DNA of 64,000 bases from Nocardioides solisilvae (GTDB lineage: Bacteria; Actinomycetota; Actinomycetes; Propionibacteriales; Nocardioidaceae): NCBI RefSeq assembly GCF_003194625.1, contig NZ_QHKX01000002.1:496001-560000 (forward strand), in the 5' to 3' direction. This document shows, one piece after another, positions 7,799 through 18,523 of the stretch; positions within the stretch are counted from its first letter, which is position 1; each line of letters begins with the position of its first letter. The notes beneath the pieces are model-generated. The model saw only the letters and a list, made by a program, of their open reading frames with translations, was not told the DNA's origin and searched no databases. The translations under genes and the position numbers were made by a program.

Positions 7799-9013
7799 AT
7801 GCCCGAGGCCGTGATCGTTTCCGCAGCTCGTTCGCCGATCGGGCGCGCCAACAAGGGGTCCCTCAAGGACCTGCGCCCCGACGACCTGGCTGCCGGGATC
7901 ATCAAGGCGGCGCTCGACAAGGTCCCCGGCCTCGACCCCAACACCGTCGACGACACCCTGCTCGGCTGCGGCCTTCCCGGCGGCGAGTCGGGCAACAACA
8001 TGGGCCGCGTCGTCAACGTGCTCAACGGGATGGACGACGTCCCCGGCGCGACCATCACCCGCTACTGCTCCTCCTCGGTGCAGACCACCCGGATGGCCTT
8101 CCACGCGATCAAGGCCGGCGAGGGCGACGTGTTCGTCTCCGCCGGCGTCGAGACCGTCTCCCGCTTCGCCAAGGGGACCTCCGACCACCTGCCGAACACG
8201 GTCAACCCGCTCTTCGACGACGCGCAGAGCCGCACCGCCAAGCTCGCCGAGGGCGGCCAGGACTGGCAGGACCCGCGCGAGCAGGGCCTCCTCCCCGACG
8301 TCTACATCGCGATGGGCCAGACCGCGGAGAACGTCGCCCGGCTGCGCGGCCTGAGCCGGCAGGAGCTCGACGAGTTCGCCGTCCGCTCCCAGAACCTCGC
8401 CGAGAAGGCGATCGCCGACGGCTTCTGGGCCCGGGAGATCACGCCGGTGACCACGCCCGACGGCACCGTGGTGACCGCCGACGACGGCCCGCGCGCCGGG
8501 GTCACGTACGACGCCCTCGCCGGGCTCCAGCCGGTCTTCCGCCCCGACGGCGTCGTCACCGCCGGCAACTGCTGCGCCCTCAACGACGGCGCGGCCGCCG
8601 TCGTCGTCATGAGCGACACCAAGGCCGACGAGCTCGGGGTCACCCCGCTCGCCCGCATCGTGGCGACCGGCGTGTCGGGCCTCTCCCCCGAGATCATGGG
8701 GCTCGGCCCCGTCGAGGCCACGAAGCGCGCGCTGGCCAACGCCGGCATGAGCATCGGCGACATCGACCTGGTCGAGATCAACGAGGCGTTCGCCGCCCAG
8801 GTGGTCCCCTCCTACCAGGAGCTGGGGATCGACCTGGACCGGCTCAACGTGAACGGCGGCGCGATCGCGGTCGGCCACCCCTTCGGCATGACGGGTGCCC
8901 GCCTGCAGGCGACGATGCTCAACAGCCTGGACTGGCACGACAAGTCCACCGGCCTCATCACCATGTGCGTCGGCGGCGGGCAGGGCATGGCCCTGATCCT
9001 CGAGCGGGTCTGA
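7799..9013 (+). CDS. acetyl-CoA C-acyltransferase (thiolase)
   Basis: A 404-residue thiolase II/I-type enzyme that condenses or cleaves acyl-CoA and acetyl-CoA. The catalytic pattern is complete: the nucleophilic Cys in TRYCSSSVQTTRMAF near residue 90, the NEAFAAQ motif, the His of NVNGGAIAVGHPFGMTG, and the second Cys in CVGGGQGMALILE. The ATG at 7799 follows a strong GGAGGAA. A thioesterase lies divergently upstream and a MarR regulator follows on the same strand after an 18-bp hairpin, so the thiolase is probably monocistronic. A beta-oxidation role is likely, but substrate chain length cannot be read from sequence. Confidence 0.92.
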   Translation: MPEAVIVSAARSPIGRANKGSLKDLRPDDLAAGIIKAALDKVPGLDPNTVDDTLLGCGLPGGESGNNMGRVVNVLNGMDDVPGATITRYCSSSVQTTRMAFHAIKAGEGDVFVSAGVETVSRFAKGTSDHLPNTVNPLFDDAQSRTAKLAEGGQDWQDPREQGLLPDVYIAMGQTAENVARLRGLSRQELDEFAVRSQNLAEKAIADGFWAREITPVTTPDGTVVTADDGPRAGVTYDALAGLQPVFRPDGVVTAGNCCALNDGAAAVVVMSDTKADELGVTPLARIVATGVSGLSPEIMGLGPVEATKRALANAGMSIGDIDLVEINEAFAAQVVPSYQELGIDLDRLNVNGGAIAVGHPFGMTGARLQATMLNSLDWHDKSTGLITMCVGGGQGMALILERV

Positions 9014-9033
9014 CCCGTCCACCCGGGCACCTC

Positions 9034-9073
9034 ACGCCCTCCCCGGGCGCCTCGCGGCGCCCGGGGAGGGCGT
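9034..9073. terminator. 18-bp perfect hairpin downstream of thiolase
   Basis: ACGCCCTCCCCGGGCGCC (9034-9051) pairs without mismatch with 9056-9073 across a TCGC tetraloop. No U-tract follows (TGCCGTTC), as is common for GC-rich actinobacterial terminators. Confidence 0.75.
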
Positions 9074-9111
9074 TGCCGTTCACGAGCCGTGCGAGCCGAT
9101 AGGGTCCTCCC

Positions 9112-9609
9112 ATGACTGATCCGGGGGCGACCAGGTGGCTCGACGAGTCCCAGCAGCGCGCGTGGCGGGCCCTGATGCTGGGCCACACCCTGCTGCTCGA
9201 CCGGCTGGACGACGACCTTCGGGAGGCCTACGACATCTCGCTGGCCGAGTACGAGATCCTCGTCCGGCTCTCCGAGCGCGAGGGCCGCGCGATGCGGATG
9301 GCGCAGCTCGCCGACGCCCTGGCCCACAGCCGGAGCCGCGTCACCCACACCATCGCGCGCCTCGAGCGCAGCGGCTACGTCGAGCGGGCCGCCTCCCCCG
9401 AGGACGGTCGCGGCGTCGTCGCGAGGCTGACCGACAAGGGGATGGAGCTGCTGCGCGACGCCGCCCACGTCCACGTGACGGGCGTGCGCAAGAACATCGT
9501 GGACCTCGCCGACCCGCAGGACTTCGAGGCGATGGGCCGCGTCTTCGACGCGGTGGCCGACCACCTCATCGCGCGCCACCCCGAGATGGAGCTGCGCGCC
9601 TCCCCCTGA
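9112..9609 (+). CDS. MarR-family transcriptional regulator
   Basis: A 165-residue winged-helix regulator of the MarR family, which usually binds DNA as a dimer and responds to small phenolic or lipid ligands. The DNA-binding domain is seen at about residues 40-105: DISLAEYEILVRLSERE, MRMAQLADALAHSRSRVTHTIARLERSGYVER, then the wing ASPEDGRGVVARLTDKG. ATG 9112 is preceded by TAGGGT at 9100-9105, six bases upstream, so it is probably leaderless. It lies next to the thiolase gene and could regulate acyl-CoA metabolism, but no operator was identified. Confidence 0.88.
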   Translation: MTDPGATRWLDESQQRAWRALMLGHTLLLDRLDDDLREAYDISLAEYEILVRLSEREGRAMRMAQLADALAHSRSRVTHTIARLERSGYVERAASPEDGRGVVARLTDKGMELLRDAAHVHVTGVRKNIVDLADPQDFEAMGRVFDAVADHLIARHPEMELRASP

Positions 9610-9660
9610 GCGGCGCCCCACCCTGCGGGGCTCCTGCCGGTGCCTCCACCGGACGCGGCG

Positions 9661-9975
9661 TCAGCCGTCGGCGAGCACCAGGGTGAGCACGACCGCGAGC
9701 GTGCCGAGTGCCACCAGGCCCCACCGCACCGGGTGCGGCCAGACGCGCGCGGCCCCGATCGTCGGCGCCGCCGCTCCGACGAGCCCGGCGGCCAGCCCGG
9801 CCCCCCGGGCGGCACCCTCCAGCCCGAGGGCGGCCCACGCCGCCACGAGCACCGACGCCAGGACGACGTGGAAGGTCAAACGGGACAGCAGCGCGTCCTC
9901 GAGCGAGCCGCTCCGCGCCACCGGCACGGGCGGCGTCACCGAGGGCGGTACCGGCCGTCGGATCGGGTCCGGCAC
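9661..9975 (-). CDS. small membrane protein downstream of ettA
   Basis: A 104-residue protein I do not recognise. It starts with a Pro-rich cytoplasmic stretch (VPDPIRRPVPPSVTPPVPV). About three hydrophobic segments follow: LTFHVVLASVLVAAWAALGL, GAGLAAGLVGAAAPTIGA and GLVALGTLAVVLTLVLA. GTG 9975 was chosen because it begins five bases after the ettA stop codon, which implies translation from the ettA mRNA; a longer version from ATG 10095 would overlap ettA by more than 100 nt. The function is unknown. Confidence 0.6.
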   Translation of the reverse strand: MPDPIRRPVPPSVTPPVPVARSGSLEDALLSRLTFHVVLASVLVAAWAALGLEGAARGAGLAAGLVGAAAPTIGAARVWPHPVRWGLVALGTLAVVLTLVLADG

Positions 9976-9980
9976 CGACG

Positions 9981-11663
<1,683 letters not shown>

Positions 11664-11707
11664 GTCCGCGACCCTACCGGTGCCGACCCTCCCGCCCCGC
11701 ATCGCTC

Positions 11708-12217
11708 CTAGGCCGCAGGCTCGGCGACGGCGCGGTCCGACCCGTCGGCGGCCGCGTCGGCGACCACCCGGCCGTCGCTGTCGAGCCGGGGACCGCCCTC
11801 CTCGTAGGAGTGCAGCACCTCGCGGACCGGGTCGTCCTCGGCCACGGGGGCCGGCTCGCTGCGGCTGACCCGCCGGAAGACGCTCGTCCCCCGGGTCAGG
11901 TCGTGGCCCACGGAGGAGGCGACCACGACGTAGCGGGTGCTCACGGTGCCGTCCTCACGCTTCCAGACGTCGGCGACGAGCTTGCCGGAGACCACCACCG
12001 GCTCCCCCGTCCGCACCGAGGCGGCGACGTTGGTGGCCAGCGTCCGCCACGCCTTCACGGCGTACCAGATCGTCTCGCCGTCCTCCCAGCGCCCGCCCCG
12101 GAACCGCCGTGGGGTGCACCCCACCCGGAAGCTGGCCACCGCCACCTGGTTGACGCCCTCGGTGAGGGTCACCTCGGACCCCACCCAGCCGCTGAAGGTG
12201 ATCGTGCTGTCGTTCAT
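11708..12217 (-). CDS. ssb: single-stranded DNA-binding protein, tail-less paralogue
   Basis: A 169-residue SSB-family protein. The OB fold is recognisable: MNDSTITFSGWVGSEVTLTEGVNQVAVASFRVGCTPRR, then IWYAVKAWRTLATNVAASVRTGEPVVVSGKL and RYVVVASSVGHDL. The C-terminal 55 residues are acidic and Ala-rich and end in AVAEPAA. They lack the DDDIPF-type tip that essential SSBs use to recruit replication and repair partners. This is therefore probably a secondary SSB, like the accessory SsbB of Streptomyces, rather than the replication SSB. ATG 12217 follows a GGAGGAG site. Upstream are two dynamin-like GTPases on the same strand. Confidence 0.85.
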   Translation of the reverse strand: MNDSTITFSGWVGSEVTLTEGVNQVAVASFRVGCTPRRFRGGRWEDGETIWYAVKAWRTLATNVAASVRTGEPVVVSGKLVADVWKREDGTVSTRYVVVASSVGHDLTRGTSVFRRVSRSEPAPVAEDDPVREVLHSYEEGGPRLDSDGRVVADAAADGSDRAVAEPAA

Positions 12218-12353
12218 CTGGCTCCTCCTCGCCTCGTCGCGGGCCGTCTGCCCGACCCCGAGGCTGCCGCGACGGCGGCGTCCGCGCGGCGCCGCCGCGT
12301 GCGGCTGTGGAGGAGGGGTCCGCCGGGTCCCCCTGTGGAGGGCGGGCGGCCCG

Positions 12354-14009
12354 TCAGCGCAGGGCGGTGGCGAGCCCGTCGACCGCGCGGCCGTAGGCGT
12401 CGAGCTCGGCCTGCACCGGGGCCACCACCAGCTCCTCGGTCGCCTCGCCGATCGCCTGCCGCAGCCGCTGGTCGGCGACGGAGGCACGGCGCCGGGCCGT
12501 GGCCGAGACGAGCACCCGGGCCCCCAGCGCGAGCAGCAGCCCGAGCCCGAGCCCGGCGAGGAGCAGCAGGGTCGGCAGCGGCCACCCGTTCCACTCCGGG
12601 GTGGGCGGCTCGGGCACCCGCGCGTAGGTGGCCACCCCCAGCAGGGCCAGCCAGGCGCCGCCGACCAGAGCGGCGACCACGAGCACCCACTGCAGGGCCC
12701 GCAGCAGGCCCGTCCAGACCGGCAGCCTCTCGACGCCGAGGTCGGTGGCCGCCAGGGCCTTGTCCAGCCGGTCCCCCAGGTCGGGGAGGCGGGAGACCGA
12801 CGCCCGGCGCACGGCGTGGCCCCAGGCCGGCTGCATGCCGGCGGTGACGTCGTCGACGAGGGCCCGCACCTCGGTGTCGACCCGGGCCCGCTGGACCTGG
12901 GTGGGCTCGGGGACCGAGCTGCGCGGCGTGCCGGTCAGCTCGCGCCCGACCTGGCCCAGGTCGAGGTGGAGGCGCTTGAGGGGGTCGGGCCGGAACCGGC
13001 TCAGCCAGGCCGTCGCGGGCCACCCGGTCGCCCGGTTGGCGCGGACCCGGGTGGACTCCTCGACCGCCTTCACGACGGTCGGGACGCCGGCGGCCTCGGC
13101 GAAGGAGTCCTCGAGCGCCTCGAGGCGCTCCCGGGAGAGCGTGGGGGCGGCCGCCTCGCCGGTGACCGTCCGCATCCGCAGCGCGCTGGCGCGGACGTCG
13201 GCCTCGAGCCGCTGCTTGGTGACCTTCTTGCTGGCGACCTTGCGGGCGATCTCCTCGCGGAGCCCGTCGACGCCCCAGCCCTCCCGCGAGCTGACGCCCA
13301 GCACGGGGACGCCGGTGAGCCCGTCGGCGGCGAGCAGCCGTCGCACGTCGCCCAGCATCGTCTCCCGACGCTCCTCCGGCACCCGGTCGATCTGGTTGAG
13401 CACCACGAGCATGACGTCCTTGTGCGTGGCGAGGGGCGCGAGGTAGCGGTCGTGGATCGCGGCGTCGGCGTACTTCTGCGGGTCGAGGACCCAGATCAGC
13501 ATGTCGGCGAGGGCGACGAGCCGGTCCACCTCGAGGTGGTGGCTGACCTCGGTGGAGTCGTGGTCGGGCAGGTCGAGCAGGACGACGCCCTGGAGCGCGG
13601 TGTCCTCCCGACCCTGCGAGAGCAGGTTGTCGCGGGCGACGCGGTGCCGCTCGGGGATGCCGAGGAACTCCAGGAGCTCGGGCGCGCCCTCCGAGCCCCA
13701 GACGCAGGCCGTCGCCCACGAGGTGGTGGGACGGCGCACCCCCACGGCGCTGAGCTCGAGCCCGGTGAGGGCGTTGAACGTCGACGACTTCCCCGACCCG
13801 GTCGCCCCGGCGAGCGCGACCACCGTGTGGTCGGCCGAGAGGCGCAGTCGGTGGGCGGCCCGGGCGGCGGTGGCCCCGGCGGCGTCGACGACCTCGTCGT
13901 CCAGCCGGCCGCGGCTCGCCTCCACGGCCTGGGCGAGGCCTTCGACCCGCGCGCCGATGTCGGAGCCACGGGTCACCAGCTTCTTGGCGCCCTCGAGAAG
14001 AGACGTCAT
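12354..14009 (-). CDS. dynamin-like membrane GTPase (first of a pair)
   Basis: A 551-residue GTPase with G1 GATGSGKSS near residue 70, a switch/G3 region LLDLPDHDST, and G4 NQID. A helical middle region follows. Two C-terminal membrane helices (about 430-450 and 465-490: WVLVVAALVGGAWLALLGVA and TLLLLAGLGLGLLLALGARVLV) are followed by a short helical tail. The arrangement of GTPase, stalk-like helices and paired C-terminal TM segments next to a second such GTPase resembles the bacterial dynamin pairs (DynA/DynB of Streptomyces, which support septation); this link is inferred. Its -10 (TAGGGT, 14051-14046) contains the TAG stop codon of the upstream GTPase gene, leaving a leader of about 30 nt. 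Confidence 0.8.
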   Translation of the reverse strand: MTSLLEGAKKLVTRGSDIGARVEGLAQAVEASRGRLDDEVVDAAGATAARAAHRLRLSADHTVVALAGATGSGKSSTFNALTGLELSAVGVRRPTTSWATACVWGSEGAPELLEFLGIPERHRVARDNLLSQGREDTALQGVVLLDLPDHDSTEVSHHLEVDRLVALADMLIWVLDPQKYADAAIHDRYLAPLATHKDVMLVVLNQIDRVPEERRETMLGDVRRLLAADGLTGVPVLGVSSREGWGVDGLREEIARKVASKKVTKQRLEADVRASALRMRTVTGEAAAPTLSRERLEALEDSFAEAAGVPTVVKAVEESTRVRANRATGWPATAWLSRFRPDPLKRLHLDLGQVGRELTGTPRSSVPEPTQVQRARVDTEVRALVDDVTAGMQPAWGHAVRRASVSRLPDLGDRLDKALAATDLGVERLPVWTGLLRALQWVLVVAALVGGAWLALLGVATYARVPEPPTPEWNGWPLPTLLLLAGLGLGLLLALGARVLVSATARRRASVADQRLRQAIGEATEELVVAPVQAELDAYGRAVDGLATALR

Positions 14010-14048
14010 GGTGTCCTCTGCCGGGATGTTCGGTTGACGGTGCCCACC

Positions 14049-15899
14049 CTAGTCTCCCGTCCCACCGGCCACACCCGTCCCGGTGCCGGACCCCGGCACC
14101 GACGCCTGCGCAGACCCCTGCGCCGACCCCGCGCCCGGCTCCTGCCGGGCGGACTGGGCGAAGCGCAGGTCGTCGACCCGGCGCGCTGCCTGGCGCAGCG
14201 TCTCGGGCGACCCCTCGTCGACGCCGAGGGAGGCGAGCAGGTCGAGGTAGCGGGCGCGCTCGGCGTCGTAGAGCTCGGCGACCCGCCGCTCGAGGTCCTG
14301 CCGGGCCCGCTCGGCGAGCGACCGGACCGCCTGGTCCCCGAAGACCGCCTCCAGCAGCTTCTGGCCCAGCACGGCCCCGCCGCCGGCGATGCCGGCCTCG
14401 GCGCCGACGAGGGCGCCGCCGGTGTGGGCGAACACGACCACCATGAGCGCGACGGAGAGGCCGTTGACTCCGTAGGCGAGGAAGCGGGCCGTGGTCCGCT
14501 TGTCGGCGCCCTCCTCCCGGACCATCTCGAGCACGTCGCGCTGCCAGTCGCGGACGGCCCGCTCGGCGCGCCGGCGGAAGTCGCGCGAGGCCCGGCCGAG
14601 GTCCTCGCCCGCGTCCCGCAGGAGGGCCTGGCCGGAGGCCAGGGACTGCCAGGAGGCCTCCGCCCGCTCCGCGGCCGCCTCGGCGTGCTCGGTGAGGAGC
14701 GTCTCCAGCCCCGACTCCACCGCGACCTGCACCCGCTCGGCCTGCTGCGGCTTGCCCTTGACGGCGTTGACGATGCGGTCCCGGAGCCACCCCACCCGGG
14801 TCTCGAGCGAGCGGAGCAGCTCGCCGGTGCCGACGAACTCCTGCCACCGGGCCAGCACCTCGCCGCGCAGCAGCGTGCCGTCGGCCGAGGCCTCCCGCAC
14901 GGCGGCGGTGCTCGCGGCGTACGCCTTCTCCGCGTCCTCCCGGAGCCGGGTCAGCGCCTCCACCTGGGAGGTCTCCGCGTCGGCGACCAGGTGGGTCCGC
15001 TGGGCGACGTTGCGGATCGCCCCCTCGAGGGTCTGCCGCACCACCCCGGCGCGGGCCTCGGCGTCGGCGGCCAGCGACTCCAGCCAGCCGCGGATCTCGG
15101 CGACGGACGAGGCGGGCAGCAGCCCCTCGTCGTCGACCGGTCCCTCGTGGACGGTGAACAGGGGCGAGTCCTTGAGCCCACGGCTCGCGAGCATCCGGGC
15201 CAGGTGGCTGGCCACCGTCTCGACGGCCTCGGGCGGGGTGCGGTCGAGCACGATCGCCACTGCCGCCGAGCGCTCGGCGGCCTCGCGCAGGAACTGCCAC
15301 GGCACCTGGTCGGCGTACCGGGCCGCGGAGGTCACGAAGAGCCACAGGTCGGCCGCGGCGAGCAGCTGGGCGGCCAGCGTCCGGTTTGCCTCCTCGACCG
15401 AGTCGATGTCGGGGGCGTCGAGCACCGCGAGCCCGGCGGGCACGGTCTCGGAGGGCACCAGCTGCAGGGCCGAGGGGTCGTTGGTCGCCGTGGTCACGCG
15501 CTCCAGGTCGGGTAGCAGGCGGTCCTGGCCGAACCAGTGGGCGTCCTCGGGGTTGTGCACCAGCACGGGCGACCGGGTCGTGGGGCGCAGCACCCCCGGC
15601 TGGGTCACGCGCCGACCCACCAGGGAGTTGACCAGGGTCGACTTGCCCGCCCCCGTCGACCCGCCGACGACCGCCAGCATCGGCGCCTCGATCGTCATCA
15701 GCCGCGGGATCACGTAGTCCTCGAGCTGGGCGATCATGTCGGCGCGGGCGCTGCGGTGCACCTCGACCTCGGGGACCTCCAGCGGCAGCACGGCCTGCTG
15801 GAGCGCGCCCCGCAGCTGGACCAGCGCGGTCAGCATCCGTCCGGCGTCGGGCGAGGGATCCCCCGCCGGGGACTCCGGCCGGGTCTGGGGCTCGGTCAT
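14049..15899 (-). CDS. dynamin-like membrane GTPase (second of a pair)
   Basis: A 616-residue partner GTPase. Motifs: G1 VVGGSTGAGKSTLVNSLVG, G3-like VLDAPDIDS, and a G4 position that reads VLDRTPPE, so it departs from NKxD. Long helices follow (EDAEKAYAASTAAVREASAD and others). A hydrophobic hairpin FLAYGVNGLSVALMVVVFAH / GGALVGAEAGIAGGGAVLGQ near residues 465-510 suggests membrane insertion. The last 40 residues are low-complexity Gly/Ser/Thr. The ATG at 15899 overlaps the stop of prsW (ATGA), so the two are translationally coupled. Bacterial dynamins often work as unequal pairs, which fits the two adjacent genes. The likely role is membrane remodelling or division. Confidence 0.78.
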   Translation of the reverse strand: MTEPQTRPESPAGDPSPDAGRMLTALVQLRGALQQAVLPLEVPEVEVHRSARADMIAQLEDYVIPRLMTIEAPMLAVVGGSTGAGKSTLVNSLVGRRVTQPGVLRPTTRSPVLVHNPEDAHWFGQDRLLPDLERVTTATNDPSALQLVPSETVPAGLAVLDAPDIDSVEEANRTLAAQLLAAADLWLFVTSAARYADQVPWQFLREAAERSAAVAIVLDRTPPEAVETVASHLARMLASRGLKDSPLFTVHEGPVDDEGLLPASSVAEIRGWLESLAADAEARAGVVRQTLEGAIRNVAQRTHLVADAETSQVEALTRLREDAEKAYAASTAAVREASADGTLLRGEVLARWQEFVGTGELLRSLETRVGWLRDRIVNAVKGKPQQAERVQVAVESGLETLLTEHAEAAAERAEASWQSLASGQALLRDAGEDLGRASRDFRRRAERAVRDWQRDVLEMVREEGADKRTTARFLAYGVNGLSVALMVVVFAHTGGALVGAEAGIAGGGAVLGQKLLEAVFGDQAVRSLAERARQDLERRVAELYDAERARYLDLLASLGVDEGSPETLRQAARRVDDLRFAQSARQEPGAGSAQGSAQASVPGSGTGTGVAGGTGD

Positions 15900-17017
15900 C
15901 GCGTGGGGACCACCTGTCCGGGGAAGGAGACGTAGGGGCGCGCGGCGTTGAGCCGGCGGACGAAGTGCTGGCCGCGGACGGCGAAGTCGGCCGGGGCGGT
16001 GCCGCGGAGGTACCGGTGGTGCAGGAAGCCGAGCTCGACGGCCGCCTGCTGGTAGTCGCGCATCGCCCGCTCCGCGTCCTCGCCGCCGCGCTGGCGGGCG
16101 TGCTGGCGGCCGGCGCGGCGGGCGCGCAGGTCCACCAGCCAGGCGATGTCGGAGGCCGGGAGCAGCCCGCGGCGGGCGGCGTCGTCGAGCGCCCGGGCCA
16201 GCATCCGGCGCTCCGAGCGCCGCAGCCAGACCGCGAAGCAGACGACGCCCACGAACGCCGGGGCCATGGTGGTCAGGTACACGAGGACGAAGCCCCCGGC
16301 GCCCGCGAGGGTCGAGGCGTTCCACAGGCCATGGGACAGCACGGCGAGGACGTACCCCGCGACCGGCGCCAGCACACGGAGCGCTCCGCTGCGGCTCGCC
16401 ACGGCCACCCCGACCCCGATCCCGATGAACGACGTGAAGAGGGGGTGCGCGAAGGGGCTGATCAGGCACCGGAGCACGAAGACGGTGGTCACGGCCTCGG
16501 TCCCGCCGGGGCCCATCGCGTCGGTGCCGTCGTAGGCCGCGGCGAGGTAGAGGATGTTCTCCACGAACGCGAAGCCGACGCCCACCATGCCGGCGTAGAC
16601 GATGCCGTCGAGGACGCCGTCCAGCTCGCCGCGGCGCCACCACAGGAGCAGCAGCAGGAAGAGCCCCTTGGTCGCCTCCTCGGTGACCGGTGCCACGACC
16701 GCCAGCATCTGCGCGTCGCCGAAGCCGCCGACGAAGCCGCCGACGCCCTGGAGCACGACGGCACCGGCGGTGGCGACGAAGGCGCCCCACGCGAGGCCGG
16801 AGACGAGCAGCCGACGGGGCTCGGGCTCGTAGCGGTCCAGCCACAGGAAGCAGCCGAGCAGCGGCCCGACGGGGAGCACCGCCAGCAGGGTGGCGAGGGC
16901 CAGCGTGGAGGGGGCTCCCGAGAGCGCGATCAGGAGGATCATCACCACGCCGCCCAGCAGCGCCAGGAGGGTCACGACGAGCGTGAACGCGACGCTGTCG
17001 CGACCGTGGCTGGACAT
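15896..17017 (-). CDS. prsW: PrsW-family intramembrane metalloprotease
   Basis: A 373-residue multi-spanning membrane protein of the PrsW family (CAAX-protease-like superfamily), whose Bacillus member performs site-1 cleavage of anti-sigma factor RsiW. Characteristic motifs: APVTEEATKGLFLL (EExxxK), GFAFVENILYLAAA, CLISPFAHPLFTSFIGIGVG and VLSHGLWNAS, supplying the acidic, Asn and His residues expected at the active site. About eight hydrophobic segments are visible, followed by a 100-residue cytoplasmic tail. ATG 17017 lies seven bases after TAGGCT (17030-17025). It heads the unit with the dynamin-like pair by a 4-nt overlap. No anti-sigma target is encoded beside it. Confidence 0.88.
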   Translation of the reverse strand: MSSHGRDSVAFTLVVTLLALLGGVVMILLIALSGAPSTLALATLLAVLPVGPLLGCFLWLDRYEPEPRRLLVSGLAWGAFVATAGAVVLQGVGGFVGGFGDAQMLAVVAPVTEEATKGLFLLLLLWWRRGELDGVLDGIVYAGMVGVGFAFVENILYLAAAYDGTDAMGPGGTEAVTTVFVLRCLISPFAHPLFTSFIGIGVGVAVASRSGALRVLAPVAGYVLAVLSHGLWNASTLAGAGGFVLVYLTTMAPAFVGVVCFAVWLRRSERRMLARALDDAARRGLLPASDIAWLVDLRARRAGRQHARQRGGEDAERAMRDYQQAAVELGFLHHRYLRGTAPADFAVRGQHFVRRLNAARPYVSFPGQVVPTR

Positions 17018-17024
17018 GGGCGGC

Positions 17025-17058
17025 AGCCTAACGGGAGGAACGTCCCCCGGCGTACAGT
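17025..17058. promoter_or_regulatory. pepP: divergent leaderless promoters of prsW and pepP
   Basis: TAGGCT on the minus strand (17030-17025) lies 7 nt before the prsW ATG. TACAGT on the plus strand (17053-17058) lies 7 nt before the pepP GTG at 17066. The two -10 boxes are about 22 bp apart, back to back. Confidence 0.55.
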
Positions 17059-17065
17059 GATCGGC

Positions 17066-18523
17066 GTGAGCGAGCAGCCGAGCAGCGAGTCGACCACACC
17101 CCCGCGGACCGACCCGGAGCCCGACGGCCGGGACCCTGGGACGCAGTCCCACGACCCGGCGGTGCCCGAGGCCTACGCCGCCTTCATGCGGACGGGCTGG
17201 GCCGACCCGGCCCGCGACGTCCCTCGCCACGACGTCGCCCCCCTGGCCGCCGCGCGGCGGGCCCGCCTGGCCGAGGCGTTCCCCGGCGAGCGGCTCGTGC
17301 TCCCCGCCGGCACCTTCAAGGTGCGCTCCAACGACACCGACTACCGGTTCCGCCCCGACACGGCCCACACGTACTTCTCCGGCAACCAGACCACCGACGC
17401 GGTCCTGGTGGTCGAGGACGACCGGCACGTGCTCTACGCGCGCCCCCGCTCGGGCCGCGACTCCGACGAGTTCTTCCGCGACCGGCAGTACGGCGCCCTC
17501 TGGGCCGGCGAGCGTCCCTCCCTCGAGGAGGTCGCCGCCTCTCTCGACCTCGAGGTCCGCCACGTCGCCGACCTGCCCGAGGCCCTGGCGGCCGGCCCCA
17601 AGACCCGGGTGCACCGGGGGGTCAGCGCCGACGTCGACCGGCTGGTCGAGGGCGACGACACCGCCGACGCCGACCTGGCCCGCGTGGTCTCCGAGATGCG
17701 CCTCGTCAAGGACGACTGGGAGGTCGCCCAGCTGCAGGAGGCGTGCGACGTCACCACGCTGGGGTTCGAGGACTCCGTGCGCGAGTGGGACCGCGTGCTC
17801 GAGCACGGCGAGCGCTGGATCGAGGGCACCTTCTTCCGCCGGGCCCGTGCGATGGGCAACGACATCGGCTACGACTCCATCGTGGGCGCGGGCTCCCACG
17901 CCACGACCCTGCACTGGATCGACAACACCGGGCCGGTCGTGCCCGGCGAGCTGCTCCTGCTCGACATGGGCGTGGAGGGCCGCAACCTCTACACCGCCGA
18001 CGTCACCCGGACGCTCCCCGTCTCCGGCACCTTCACCGACCTGCAGCGCGACCTCTACGAGCTGGTGCTCGCCGCCCAGCAGCGCGGCATCGAGGCGGTC
18101 CGGCCCGGCGCGGCCTTCCTGGCGGCCCACGAGGCGGCGATGGAGGTGCTGGCCCACGGGCTGGCCGACCTCGGCCTCCTCCCCGTCAGCGCCGAGGAGG
18201 CGCTGGACCCGTCGTCGAAGGTCTACGCCCGCTGGACGCTGCACGGCACCTCGCACATGCTCGGCATGGACGTGCACGACTGCGGCCGGGCCGCGCCCGA
18301 GGCCTACACCAAGGCCGAGCTGGCCGAGGGCATGGTGCTCACCGTGGAGCCCGGGCTCTACTTCCAGGCCGACGACCTGCTCGTTCCCGAGGAGCTGCGC
18401 GGGATCGGCATCCGGATCGAGGACGACGTCCTCGTCACCGCAGACGGGAGCAGGAACCTCTCGGCGGCGCTCCCCCGCGCCTCACACGACGTCGAGGAGT
18501 GGATGGGCCGGCTCCGCGGCTGA
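17066..18523 (+). CDS. pepP: Xaa-Pro aminopeptidase (aminopeptidase P, M24)
   Basis: A 485-residue M24B metallopeptidase that cleaves N-terminal residues preceding proline. The first 35 residues are hydrophilic and variable. The N-terminal AMP_N domain is seen at LAAARRARLAEAFPGERLVLPAGTF. The pita-bread catalytic domain carries the dinuclear metal ligands: LLLLDMGVEGRNLYTADVTRT (two Asp), TLHGTSHMLGMDVHD (His), GMVLTVEPGLYF (Glu) and GIRIEDDVLVT (Glu). The start is GTG 17066, 7 nt after TACAGT. The 3' end overlaps the convergent MFS gene by 42 bp, which is a notably long tail-to-tail overlap. Confidence 0.92.
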   Translation: MSEQPSSESTTPPRTDPEPDGRDPGTQSHDPAVPEAYAAFMRTGWADPARDVPRHDVAPLAAARRARLAEAFPGERLVLPAGTFKVRSNDTDYRFRPDTAHTYFSGNQTTDAVLVVEDDRHVLYARPRSGRDSDEFFRDRQYGALWAGERPSLEEVAASLDLEVRHVADLPEALAAGPKTRVHRGVSADVDRLVEGDDTADADLARVVSEMRLVKDDWEVAQLQEACDVTTLGFEDSVREWDRVLEHGERWIEGTFFRRARAMGNDIGYDSIVGAGSHATTLHWIDNTGPVVPGELLLLDMGVEGRNLYTADVTRTLPVSGTFTDLQRDLYELVLAAQQRGIEAVRPGAAFLAAHEAAMEVLAHGLADLGLLPVSAEEALDPSSKVYARWTLHGTSHMLGMDVHDCGRAAPEAYTKAELAEGMVLTVEPGLYFQADDLLVPEELRGIGIRIEDDVLVTADGSRNLSAALPRASHDVEEWMGRLRG

